From positions 42,623-106,622 of the forward strand of contig JANYJY010000062.1 of the NCBI GenBank assembly GCA_025358295.1: a stretch of 64,000 bases of DNA, in the 5' to 3' direction. This DNA is from Gammaproteobacteria bacterium. Lineage in GTDB: Bacteria > Pseudomonadota > Gammaproteobacteria > Steroidobacterales > Steroidobacteraceae. The translations under genes were made by a program, and so were the position numbers. The stretch's first letter is position 1; every line of letters starts with the position of its first letter. The notes under the pieces are model-generated. The model had not been told where the DNA came from. It was given only the letters and a program-made list of their open reading frames with translations, and searched no databases. This document shows positions 9,117-17,836 of this stretch, piece after piece.

Positions 9117-11107
9117 TGAAGCTGATTCAGACGGGCTCACCGCGTCCATTGGGCGCGACGTGGACCAAGCGTGGGGTCAATTTCGCCTTATTTTCGAGCA
9201 ACGCCAGCCGCGTGGAGGTCGGTCTCTTCGATGCTGAAAGCGGCGTTGAGACCGTGCGATACGACCTCCCGGGGCGAACCGGAGATGTTTGGCATGGCTT
9301 GTTGTCGCCGCGGCGCGCCGGACCCGGGTCCCACTATGCGTTTTACGTGCACGGACCCAACGAACCGCAGAATGGGCACCGCTTCGACGCCAACGTTGCC
9401 TTGATCGACCCGTACGCGCGCGAACTATCGAGCACAGGGCCGCTGCGTGCGCGCGTCACCGATTCCGGCTTCGATTGGGGCGGCGACCGGCCGCCCGCCA
9501 CACCGTGGCGGGATACGCTCCTCTATGAGCTGCATGTGAAGGGCTTTACGCGGCTGCATCCGGGCGTCCCAACCGAGTGGCGCGGCAAGTATCTGGGGTT
9601 GACCGTGCCGGCGGTCATCGAGCATATGAAGTCCATCGGCGTGACGGCGGCGGAGCTGCTGCCGTGCCAGTCTTTCGTCACCGAACAATTCCTGCGCGAT
9701 CGAAGTTTGAACAACTACTGGGGTTACAACTCGGTTGCTTGGTTCGCGCCCGCGAACGAGTACGCGTTGCACGATGCGGTCGTCGAATTCAAAACAATGG
9801 TAAAGGCATTGCACGCGTCGGGCATCGAAGTGATCTTGGACGTAGTTTTCAACCACACCGCTGAGGGCAACGAGCAGGGTCCAACGCTGTCGTTGCGTGG
9901 CATCGACAACTCGGTCTATTACCGCCTGATGGCGCAGGACAAACGCTTCTACGAGAATGTCACGGGTTGCGGCAATACCGTCAACTGCCAGCATGGCCAG
10001 GTTCGGGCTCTGATCATCGACTGCCTGAAGTACTGGGTCGAGGATATGCACGTAGATGGCTTCCGCTTCGATTTGGCGACGGTGTTGGCACGGGAAGAAA
10101 ACGGCTTCAACGAGCACTGTGCACTCTTCAAGGCCATACGCGCAGAGCCGTCCTTGGCCTACGTCAAATTGATCGCCGAACCCTGGGATGTGGGCTGGGG
10201 CGGCTATCAGCTCGGCCGATTTCCATCGGGCTGGGGAGAATGGAACGATCGCTACCGCGATACGATTCGCTCGTTCTGGCGGCGCGATCCGGGGAAAATC
10301 GGCGAGTTCGCGGAGCGCTTCGCTGGTTCGAGCGACATATTCAGGCACAACGGCCGCAGGCCGACTGCCGGCATTAATTTTCTCACGGCGCATGACGGCT
10401 TCACGTTGTGCGACTTGGTTTCCTACAACGAGAGGCACAACGACGCCAATCTCGAGGGCAACAGCGATGGGCACAATGAGAATCTAAGTTGGAATTGCGG
10501 AGCGGAAGGTCCCACCGATGATGCCGTCGTCAACAAACTGCGGAGCCGGCAGATGCGCAATCTGCTGGCAACTCTGTTCTTCTCGCAAGGAGTCCCCATG
10601 CTGCAGGCGGGCGATGAATTCGCGCGGACGCAACGTGGCAACAACAACGCCTACTGCCAGGACAATGAAATATCCTGGATCGACTGGCAATTGCGCAGCG
10701 TCAACCTGGATCTGCTGCGGTACGTGCAAACGCTTGCCCAGCTGCGCAGGCGCCATATCGAGTTTCGTCGCGACACTTTCCTCAAGGGCGCGGCGTCGCG
10801 CGCCCATGTCAAGGATGTAACGTGGTTGAACGTGAACGGTATCGAAATGAAGCAAGCTGAGTGGCAGGACGGGAATCTGCGCACATTGGGAATTTGGTTC
10901 GGCAAGCAGAGCAATTTGGAGGGACGGTTGCTGTTGCTGCTGAATGCCAGTGATGCCGCGCAGACGTTTTTACTGCCGGCCGCTCCGGCCGAGGAGCCGT
11001 GGATTCGCCAATTCGACACCGCGCTGAATACTCATGAGCCGGTAAGCTTGGGGCGTGCGCGCGACTATTGGCTCGACGCGGCAAGTTTCGCTTTATTGGA
11101 GTGTTGA
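9116..11107 (+). CDS. glgX: Glycogen debranching enzyme (isoamylase type)
   Basis: Hydrolyses alpha-1,6 branches in limit dextrins left by phosphorylase. CBM48-like N-terminal domain (PLGATWTKRGVNFALFSSNA), then a GH13_11 barrel with VILDVVFNHTAEG, the nucleophile region DGFRFDLATVL, the acid/base region KLIAEPWDVG and the final aspartate in NFLTAHDGFTLCD, followed by the GlgX-typical YNERHNDANLEGN. The length is 663 residues. Start is GTG 9116, the last base of the glgB stop codon serving as its first base (TAGTG). The track ORF starts inside glgB and is too long. It releases the maltotetraose/maltotriose that MalQ, next in the operon, would recycle. Confidence 0.96.
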   Translation: MKLIQTGSPRPLGATWTKRGVNFALFSSNASRVEVGLFDAESGVETVRYDLPGRTGDVWHGLLSPRRAGPGSHYAFYVHGPNEPQNGHRFDANVALIDPYARELSSTGPLRARVTDSGFDWGGDRPPATPWRDTLLYELHVKGFTRLHPGVPTEWRGKYLGLTVPAVIEHMKSIGVTAAELLPCQSFVTEQFLRDRSLNNYWGYNSVAWFAPANEYALHDAVVEFKTMVKALHASGIEVILDVVFNHTAEGNEQGPTLSLRGIDNSVYYRLMAQDKRFYENVTGCGNTVNCQHGQVRALIIDCLKYWVEDMHVDGFRFDLATVLAREENGFNEHCALFKAIRAEPSLAYVKLIAEPWDVGWGGYQLGRFPSGWGEWNDRYRDTIRSFWRRDPGKIGEFAERFAGSSDIFRHNGRRPTAGINFLTAHDGFTLCDLVSYNERHNDANLEGNSDGHNENLSWNCGAEGPTDDAVVNKLRSRQMRNLLATLFFSQGVPMLQAGDEFARTQRGNNNAYCQDNEISWIDWQLRSVNLDLLRYVQTLAQLRRRHIEFRRDTFLKGAASRAHVKDVTWLNVNGIEMKQAEWQDGNLRTLGIWFGKQSNLEGRLLLLLNASDAAQTFLLPAAPAEEPWIRQFDTALNTHEPVSLGRARDYWLDAASFALLEC

Positions 11108-11111
11108 GTTG

Positions 11112-13286
11112 GTGGACACGACAGTGATCGAGAGGTTGGCGCGGTTGCGGGGCATCGGCGATGCCTACCATGACTACAAGGGGGAGCTCAGGCAATTCAG
11201 TCTCGAGACGAAGGCAGGCCTGCTGCGGGCCATGGGATGCCCCGTGGACAACCCGGCCGCGCTGGCTGAGGAATTGCACCGGACCGAGGCGGCTCGTTGG
11301 CGCAGTTTCCTGCCGCCGGTGGCGACCGCGACCGGCAAGCGACTGGGGCTCGACGTCAATATCACGGCGCGCGAATTCGGATCCGCGCTGTTATGGTCGG
11401 TGCGATTCGAGGATGGTTCGAGGCGGGACGGGATGATTTCGACCGCCGATTGCCGGGAGATTTGGCGGGGAGAAGTCGAGGGGTCATGGATCACGCGCCG
11501 GCATTTCCAACTGCCCATAGATTTGCCGCCGGGCTATCACGAACTGGAGGCACGAATCGCCGGCGCGGCGTCGGAACGCTGCCGACTGATCGTCTCGCCT
11601 CCGCACTGTTACGAACCTCCGGCGATTGCCGCCGGACGGCGGCTGTGGGGCATTGCCGTGCAGCTTTATACGCTGCGGTCAAAGCGTAATTGGGGCATTG
11701 GGGATTTCAATGATCTTCGATCGTTGATTCGGTGGGCGGCGGCGCATGGTGCCGGCTTCATCGGCTTGAATCCGCTGCACGCGCTTGCACCTGCCGACCC
11801 GCATCGCTGCAGTCCCTACAGCGCGTCCAGCCGCCATTTTCTCAATGTTCTCTACATTGCACTGCCGCTGGTGCCTGAATTCAAGGATTGCGTCGCGATC
11901 CGTGAACGAATGGTCGATGCCTCGATGGATGCGCGCCTGCACGGATTGCGTGATCGCGATCTCGTCGATTACAGCGGCGTGGCGGCGCTCAAAATGGAGA
12001 TGCTCGCCCTGTTGTACGGCGATTTTCGCGACCGGCACCTGGCGTCGGCTACGGAACGCGCGCGGAATTTCCGCGCGTTCATTGCGTCCGGTGGCGAGCC
12101 GCTGCAAATGCATGCGCGTTTCGATGCTCTCGACCGGCATTTACGCTCGACGCGGGGAGTCGAGTCCGGATGGCTGTCCTGGCCGGAAGAATTTCGCGAT
12201 GTGAACGGCAGCGCCGTCGCGCGCTTTGCGGCAGAGCATGCCGCCGAGGTGGAGTTTTACGCCTATCTGCAATGGCTCGCTTACGAACAACTGCGCGGCG
12301 CGCAGGCGTTGGCACGCCAGTTGGGCATGCCCATCGGCCTTTACGGCGACTATGCCGTGGGCGCCAATCCTGCCGGCTCTGAAACCTGGTCCGATCAAGC
12401 CGGGTATCGGATGGGCGCGGAGATCGGTGCGCCGCCGGATCCCTTGGCGCTCAAGGGACAGGGCTGGGGCATACCCCCGCAGGATCCGACTTCGATGCAG
12501 GCTCGGGGACTGAATGGGTTCGTGCAGCTGATCCAAAACAATATGCGTTGTTACGGCGCGCTGCGCTTGGATCATGTGATGGCGCTGTTCCGCCAATGGT
12601 GGGTGGCCGCAGGACTCTCGCCCACCGAAGGTGCTTACGTTCACTATCCTCTTGAGCAGTTGCTCACGGTGTTGTCACTGGAGAGCGCGCGCAGCACCTG
12701 TCTGGTCGTCGGCGAAGATCTCGGTGTAGTGCCCGATGAGATGCGCAGAGCCATGCCTGAGTTCGGCCTGTATCACTACAAAGTTTTGCTGTTCGAGAAA
12801 GTAGACGGCCGTTTCCGCCGCCCGGATGAGTACGTGCAGCGCGCATTGGCGACGGCCACGACTCATGACATGCCGACTTTGCGCAGCTACTGGGAAGGAC
12901 GCGATATCGAGTTGCGGCGCGGATTGAATCTCTATCCGAGCGGCGAGATCGAAAGCGACATCATCCGAGAGCGGCAGCGCGACCGGGAGTTGCTATTGGG
13001 CGCGCTGCAGGAGCACGGACTCAATCCTGCGCAGCCCTCGACGCCGTTCGAACCGTTCACAGCCGAGCTCGCGCAAGCCTTGCACTTGTACCTCGCGCGT
13101 TCGGCGACCTTGCTGGTCGCCCTGCAGATCGAGGATTTATTGGGCATGAGCGACCCGGTGAACGTGCCGGGAACGAATCGGGAATATCCGAATTGGCAAC
13201 GCAAGGTGTCCGCCGACATCGAGGACATCGCGGCGCGCGCGGACTTGTCTGCGTGCCTCGACGGCGTCAATCGGGCACGCGGTTAA
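11112..13286 (+). CDS. malQ: 4-alpha-glucanotransferase (amylomaltase, GH77)
   Basis: Disproportionates short maltodextrins, yielding longer chains for phosphorylase and free glucose. The roughly 150-residue N-terminal extension of E. coli-type MalQ is present, followed by the GH77 core: LYTLRSKRNWGIGDF, YSASSRHFLNVLYI, the nucleophile region LRLDHVMALFRQWW, the acid/base region VVGEDLGVVP and THDMPTLRSYWEG. The length is 724 residues from GTG 11112; TTG 11109 is equally compatible with GGAG at 11098-11101. It closes the glycogen operon and converges with an MFS gene 10 bases away. Free glucose from its reaction is a plausible substrate for the divergent ppgK product. Confidence 0.96.
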   Translation: MDTTVIERLARLRGIGDAYHDYKGELRQFSLETKAGLLRAMGCPVDNPAALAEELHRTEAARWRSFLPPVATATGKRLGLDVNITAREFGSALLWSVRFEDGSRRDGMISTADCREIWRGEVEGSWITRRHFQLPIDLPPGYHELEARIAGAASERCRLIVSPPHCYEPPAIAAGRRLWGIAVQLYTLRSKRNWGIGDFNDLRSLIRWAAAHGAGFIGLNPLHALAPADPHRCSPYSASSRHFLNVLYIALPLVPEFKDCVAIRERMVDASMDARLHGLRDRDLVDYSGVAALKMEMLALLYGDFRDRHLASATERARNFRAFIASGGEPLQMHARFDALDRHLRSTRGVESGWLSWPEEFRDVNGSAVARFAAEHAAEVEFYAYLQWLAYEQLRGAQALARQLGMPIGLYGDYAVGANPAGSETWSDQAGYRMGAEIGAPPDPLALKGQGWGIPPQDPTSMQARGLNGFVQLIQNNMRCYGALRLDHVMALFRQWWVAAGLSPTEGAYVHYPLEQLLTVLSLESARSTCLVVGEDLGVVPDEMRRAMPEFGLYHYKVLLFEKVDGRFRRPDEYVQRALATATTHDMPTLRSYWEGRDIELRRGLNLYPSGEIESDIIRERQRDRELLLGALQEHGLNPAQPSTPFEPFTAELAQALHLYLARSATLLVALQIEDLLGMSDPVNVPGTNREYPNWQRKVSADIEDIAARADLSACLDGVNRARG

Positions 13287-13296
13287 ATCGTCTTCG

Positions 13297-14589
13297 CTAG
13301 GCCGGCGCTAGCGGTGCATCGTTCAAGACGCGCTGCACCCGCGCCGCCCAAGCCCAGATGCATCCGCCGATCACGACGGCGACGGGCACTATCTTCACGG
13401 CCTCGGCCAAGGAAAAACGATCGGACAATGTGCCTATGAGAGGCGGCGAGAGTGCGTCGCCGAGCAGATGAATCACGAAAACCTCGAGTGCGATGGCCGT
13501 TGCTCTTTCTCCGGCGGAAACGAGGTTGACGATCGCGGCATTGATCGGGCCGGTTGATAAGAACAGGCACAACTGCGCCGTAACCATGCTCGCGAGGTAC
13601 AAGGAGTGTGAGTTTGTGGTCAGGGCGATCCAAACAAAGGGAGCCGCTACCAGGGTTGAGGCGGCGGACAGCCACAGATAGGCCTGTCGCGAATATTTGG
13701 CGCAGTAGTCACCCAACCAGCCACCGGCGAAGGTGCCGACGAAGCCTGTGATAACGACGATGGCGCCGAAACTCACCGTCGCCTCGCTGCGCGGTATGCC
13801 ACGGGCTCGTTCGAGAAATGCGGGCATCCAGTAGGCAAGACCGCCCAGTGCAAATGTGTACGCGGCATATCCTAGAACCGTGAGCACATACGGCTTGTTG
13901 CGCGCCAGCCGTTGGTAGGCTGCCCAGGTATCTTTTCGGATGCTGGACAGGGCGGACGTGATCACCGGTGCTTTGGCGCCCGCGACTTGCGCATCCTGCG
14001 CGCCTCGCGGCGGATCGCGCAGCAACAAACACAGGGTGGCAAGCAGCACACCGGGAATGCCGGCAACAAAAAATGCGTAGCGCCAGCCGTAGTGCTTGTC
14101 GACCAATCCACCGACGACGTAACCGAGTGCGGAACCGACCGGGATTGCGCAGAAAAAAATGGCCATCACCCGGGCGCGCAGCCGCGCCGGAAAATAGTCG
14201 GACAGCAGGCTCGGTGCTATCGTGACATAGGCCGCTTCACCGACGCCCACGCAAGCCCGCGCCGCCAGGAGCGACAGGAAGCCGCCCGCCAACCCAGACA
14301 GGGCAGTGGCAAAACTCCAGCAGGCGACACCCAGGGCAATCAGCCGAGGTCGCGATTTTCGATCGCCCAATGCGCCGAATATCGGCGCCGTCAGCGTGTA
14401 CACGACCAAGAATCCGGACATGAGATAGCCTAGATTCGCGTCCGTAAGGCCAAGGCCGGCATGTTTCAGGCTTTCGATCAGCGCGGCCAGGATGTAGCGA
14501 TCCAAGTAGCTGAACAGATTGATGAATGACAGGACCGCTAGCCCAAAGCTCGCGGACTGCACCCATGACTTTTGTGATTGATCTGCCAC
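13297..14589 (-). CDS. MFS transporter, Spinster-like
   Basis: Polytopic inner-membrane transporter with about 12 predicted helices. The N-terminal helix motif INLFSYLDRYILAAL, the loop motif GALGDRKSRPRLIALG between helices 2 and 3, and ARACVGVGEAAYVTIAPSLLSDYFP resemble the Spinster/sphingolipid-transporter-like branch of the major facilitator superfamily, which in bacteria is common near catabolic genes. I chose GTG 14589 (MADQSQKSW), giving 430 residues; the track begins at a TTG at 14607. It is divergent from the ArnT-like gene with about 56 bases between. Substrate unknown. Confidence 0.85.
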   Translation of the reverse strand: MADQSQKSWVQSASFGLAVLSFINLFSYLDRYILAALIESLKHAGLGLTDANLGYLMSGFLVVYTLTAPIFGALGDRKSRPRLIALGVACWSFATALSGLAGGFLSLLAARACVGVGEAAYVTIAPSLLSDYFPARLRARVMAIFFCAIPVGSALGYVVGGLVDKHYGWRYAFFVAGIPGVLLATLCLLLRDPPRGAQDAQVAGAKAPVITSALSSIRKDTWAAYQRLARNKPYVLTVLGYAAYTFALGGLAYWMPAFLERARGIPRSEATVSFGAIVVITGFVGTFAGGWLGDYCAKYSRQAYLWLSAASTLVAAPFVWIALTTNSHSLYLASMVTAQLCLFLSTGPINAAIVNLVSAGERATAIALEVFVIHLLGDALSPPLIGTLSDRFSLAEAVKIVPVAVVIGGCIWAWAARVQRVLNDAPLAPA

Positions 14590-14645
14590 GCATCGGTATA
14601 GTAGCAATGCAAGTTTGCGTTTTGGTTTAAATCGTTGGTGGTTCT

Positions 14646-16298
14646 ATGTTCATGCTCCGCAAGTCAGGGATGCTAGGCGCGGCGGCGATCCTATGCACGG
14701 TGCTGTGGTTCGCACTGTTGGCGGGTCGACCCTTGTTCGACCCGGATGAAGGCCGGTACGCTGAGATACCCCGGGAAATGCTCGATGGCGGAGACTGGGT
14801 GATCCCGCACCTCAACGCACTTGTCTACCTGGAAAAGCCGCCGCTGCAGTACTGGCTCACCGCCATGGTGTTTCGCAGCTTCGGACAGAATGAATTCACC
14901 GCACGACTGTGCACGGGCATGGCCGGCTTTCTGACGTTGCTGACGGTATACCTGATCGGTCGGAGGTTGTGGGGGAGCGCGGCGGGCCTCAGAGCTCTGC
15001 TATATGCCGCTGCATCGGTATTGTTCGTACTGCTTGGTCATCAACTCACGCTCGACATGCTGCTGAGCTTTTTCTTGACGGCGGCTTTGGCCTGCTTTTT
15101 GATGGCGCAGGCATGGCGCGATGCGCCTGGCAATTGGCGTATATGGATGTTGGGTTGCTGGACCGCGATCGCGCTCGCTGTGCTCACCAAGGGATTGATA
15201 GGCGTGCTGATTCCGGCAACCACCGTCGGCGCATATGTACTATGGCAGCGGGACTGGGTGGTGCTGCGCCGCCTGAATTTCCGCTGGGGTCTGCCGCTGT
15301 TCGCGGTGATTGCCGTACCTTGGTTTGCGCTGGCCGCCCGGGCCAACGCACAGTTCCTGAGATTCTTCTTCATCCGCGAGCATTTTCAGCGGTTTCTTAC
15401 GCCGATTGAGCACCGCACCGAGCCGTGGTGGTTCTTCGCGCCGGTGCTCGTGATTGGAATCATGCCCTGGCTGCCGCAGGCCACGCGCGCGCTGATCTCG
15501 CCCTGCGCCGAGCCGGTGCCGCGCGGGCAATTCGATACCGCGCGTGTGCTTTGGATTTGGTGCGTATTCGTCCTGATTTTCTTTTCTTTCTCCGACTCCA
15601 AATTGGTCCCGTATATTCTACCGTCGATCCCCGCGCTCGCTCTGCTCTGCGCCGCGCGCAAGACGATCGATAGCCGTGCGGGCCTGCTGGCAGGATCGTT
15701 ACTGTCTCTGGCGTTTTGTGCGGGCGTGCTGGCGTATACCGGTGGTGCGTGGAGCTCGGAGGAATCGCGCCAATTGTTGCCCCTGATCCGGCCCATGCTG
15801 TATTGGACCTGCGCCGCGCTGACGCTGGGCGCCTGTCTTTGCGCGGCGTATGTGCTGCAGGGGAGGCCGCTTGCTGCGCTGGCGGGCTTATGTGGGTGCT
15901 GGTTTTTGGTCTCTGGGACCGTTCTTGTTGCGGCGAATGCCGGGCAGGCGTTGTTCAGCGCCAAGGACCTTGCCATGACACTGCGCGCGCAGTCCGCCAC
16001 CGCGGAGGGCATTGCCTTCGAGCCGATTTTTGCGGTGCAATCGTATCGGCAGTCGCTCGTTTTCTATCTGAAGCGGCCCGTCACCTTGGTCGATTACAGG
16101 GACGAATTCGACTTTGGGCTGACCCTCGATCCGGTGCGTGGCATCGCGACGCTGCCGCAATTCTCCGCCGCGTGGTTGAAATTACGCGGCGGCCTGGCCG
16201 TCATGTCACCGCGAACCCGAGACCGGCTGGCCGCTCTCGGCTTGCCGATGCGCGAGACCTCGCGTTTCCCGGATCGAGTGATCGTCAGCCGGCACTAA
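14646..16298 (+). CDS. ArnT-like glycosyltransferase (PMT/GT83 family)
   Basis: Integral membrane transferase that uses a polyprenyl-phosphate sugar donor on the periplasmic face. The first periplasmic loop has the family signature FDPDEGRYAEIPREML with the catalytic acidic pair, followed by LEKPPLQYWLTA, and about 11 hydrophobic segments to residue 430. A soluble periplasmic C-terminal domain follows. The 550-residue length equals that of ArnT. No arn operon (4-amino-4-deoxy-arabinose synthesis) is nearby, so the sugar and the acceptor (lipid A or other) are open. The start could be ATG 14646 or ATG 14652. Confidence 0.85.
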   Translation: MFMLRKSGMLGAAAILCTVLWFALLAGRPLFDPDEGRYAEIPREMLDGGDWVIPHLNALVYLEKPPLQYWLTAMVFRSFGQNEFTARLCTGMAGFLTLLTVYLIGRRLWGSAAGLRALLYAAASVLFVLLGHQLTLDMLLSFFLTAALACFLMAQAWRDAPGNWRIWMLGCWTAIALAVLTKGLIGVLIPATTVGAYVLWQRDWVVLRRLNFRWGLPLFAVIAVPWFALAARANAQFLRFFFIREHFQRFLTPIEHRTEPWWFFAPVLVIGIMPWLPQATRALISPCAEPVPRGQFDTARVLWIWCVFVLIFFSFSDSKLVPYILPSIPALALLCAARKTIDSRAGLLAGSLLSLAFCAGVLAYTGGAWSSEESRQLLPLIRPMLYWTCAALTLGACLCAAYVLQGRPLAALAGLCGCWFLVSGTVLVAANAGQALFSAKDLAMTLRAQSATAEGIAFEPIFAVQSYRQSLVFYLKRPVTLVDYRDEFDFGLTLDPVRGIATLPQFSAAWLKLRGGLAVMSPRTRDRLAALGLPMRETSRFPDRVIVSRH

Positions 16299-16393
16299 GC
16301 TCACACCGCGGCCAAGCAACCGCGTTTATCGGTTCGCGTTTCGGTGCAGGCAGGGTAATATCAAAAGCACGACTTCATCGCCGGGAGAATCAA

Positions 16394-16555
16394 TTGGCCA
16401 AGCCGAATTATCGTCATGTGAAGAAACAAAAGGAGGCCGTCAGAAAAGCCCGCCAAGATGCGAAACAGCAGCGGCGGTCCCAAGTACCGGAGGCGTCTGA
16501 TACGCCGGAGGCCTCCGACACGCCGGAGGCTCCTGCGCCCGTCAAACCCGCTTAA
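16394..16555 (+). CDS. Small basic conserved-type protein with PEASDT repeat tail
   Basis: A 53-residue protein starting at TTG 16394, with a strong Shine-Dalgarno GGGAGA five bases upstream. The first half (AKPNYRHVKKQKEAVRKAR) is highly basic and probably helical; the second half is an acidic, Pro/Ala-rich tail with the hexad PEASDT twice and a third, degenerate PEAPA copy. The track only shows it as the end of a longer out-of-frame-start ORF (15716). It lies 95 bases after the ArnT-like gene and 4 bases before the acyl-CoA dehydrogenase ATG, so it is probably cotranscribed with the latter. The N-terminal pattern resembles small hypothetical proteins of other gammaproteobacteria; function is unknown, with nucleic-acid or ribosome binding a guess from charge only. 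Confidence 0.7.
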   Translation: MAKPNYRHVKKQKEAVRKARQDAKQQRRSQVPEASDTPEASDTPEAPAPVKPA

Positions 16556-16559
16556 TGAC

Positions 16560-17705
16560 ATGAAGGATTATGTATCTCCGTGGATGGATGAGGACCTGTC
16601 CATCTTTCGCGACGCCGTGGCGCGATTCCTCGAGGCCGAAATGGTGCCGAACGAGGCGCAGTGGAGGAAACAACAGAACGTAGGCAAGGAAATCTGGCGC
16701 AAAGCGGGCGCCATGGGTCTGCTGTGCACGGATATTTCGACCGAGTATGGCGGCGTTGGCGGCGACTTCCGGCACGAAGTAGTGCTGTACGAAGAGCTTG
16801 CACGACGCGGCCTCAGCGGCTTCGGCCAGGGCGTGCACAGTATTTGCGCGCATTATCTGGTCAATCACGGCACCGAGGAACAGAAACATCGCTTCCTGCC
16901 GCGCATGGCGAGGGGCGAGCTGATCGGCGCAATCGGCATGACGGAGCCCGGTGCAGGATCGGACCTGCAGGGTCTTAGGACCCGCGCGATTCGTGAGGGC
17001 GGCGATTACCTCATCAACGGCTCGAAGATATTCATTACCAACGGCTATCTCGCCGATTTGATTGCCGTGGTCGTCAAGACCGAGCCCGGCGCCGGCGCCA
17101 AAGGCACCTCCATCCTCATGGTGGAAACGGCAAACCTGCAGGGTTTTCGAGTCGGCCGAATTCTCGACAAGATGGGCATGAAATCGCAGGATACGGCGGA
17201 GTTATTCTTTGAGGACGTGCGCGTGCCGACCGCGAATCTGCTGGGCGGCGCGGAGGGTCAGGGCTTCTACCAGCTCATGGGGGACTTGCCTTACGAGCGC
17301 GCCATCATCGCCGTGGCGGCGGTAGGCGCCATGGAAGGCGCGGTGGCCGAAACCATCAAGTACGTCAAGGAGCGCAAGGCCTTCGGCAAGAGCATCGCGG
17401 AATTTCAGAATACAAAATTCAAGCTGGCGGAGGCCGCCACCAAGACGCAGGTGGCGCGCGTATTCGTCGATACCTGCATTTCCAGAATCGTAGCCGGAAC
17501 TCTCGATACGGTAACCGCGTCCATGGCAAAGTACTGGGTCACGGATGCCCAGCAGGAAGTGATTGATGAATGCGTTCAATTGCACGGCGGCTACGGGTAC
17601 ATGAACGAGTATCTGGTATGTCGCATGTTTGCCGATGCGCGAGTGCAGCGAATCTACGGCGGCACCAATGAAATCATGAAGGAACTGATTTCCCGGGCTC
17701 TCTAG
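16560..17705 (+). CDS. Acyl-CoA dehydrogenase, long-chain type
   Basis: FAD enzyme for the first oxidation of fatty acyl-CoA. It has the N-terminal helical domain, MTEPGAGSDLQGLRT in the flavin/substrate-binding middle domain (about 120-230), and the C-terminal helical domain with KERKAFGKSIAEFQN and QLHGGYGYMNEY. The C-terminal IYGGTNEIMKELI lacks the medium-chain catalytic glutamate (E of YEGT) and is instead the long-chain/isovaleryl arrangement. There the base sits on helix G, and a matching Glu is visible in AVGAMEGAV. ATG 16560 gives 381 residues; the track start at 16458 lies inside the small upstream gene. No other beta-oxidation gene is adjacent. Confidence 0.93.
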   Translation: MKDYVSPWMDEDLSIFRDAVARFLEAEMVPNEAQWRKQQNVGKEIWRKAGAMGLLCTDISTEYGGVGGDFRHEVVLYEELARRGLSGFGQGVHSICAHYLVNHGTEEQKHRFLPRMARGELIGAIGMTEPGAGSDLQGLRTRAIREGGDYLINGSKIFITNGYLADLIAVVVKTEPGAGAKGTSILMVETANLQGFRVGRILDKMGMKSQDTAELFFEDVRVPTANLLGGAEGQGFYQLMGDLPYERAIIAVAAVGAMEGAVAETIKYVKERKAFGKSIAEFQNTKFKLAEAATKTQVARVFVDTCISRIVAGTLDTVTASMAKYWVTDAQQEVIDECVQLHGGYGYMNEYLVCRMFADARVQRIYGGTNEIMKELISRAL

Positions 17706-17836
17706 GCCGCCATGTCGGCGGGTGGCGACGTTGCGCGGCGGAACCGGGGCCGACTTGACAGATCTTTGCCTATTGACGGCTTCATTTGTGCTGCGTTTCG
17801 CTGAACAATGGCTGGCCTAGAGGGTGGAAGCTGCCG

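Noticed and set aside
13297-13313. GCTAG...CTAGC dyad between malQ and the MFS gene as terminator
   Set aside because: The stem is only five bases and lacks a T-run; it lies within the coding end of the MFS gene.
17755-17760. TTGACA as promoter of the large lipoprotein gene
   Set aside because: No acceptable -10 lies 16-18 bases downstream; only weak words at wrong spacing (TATTGA, TTCATT).
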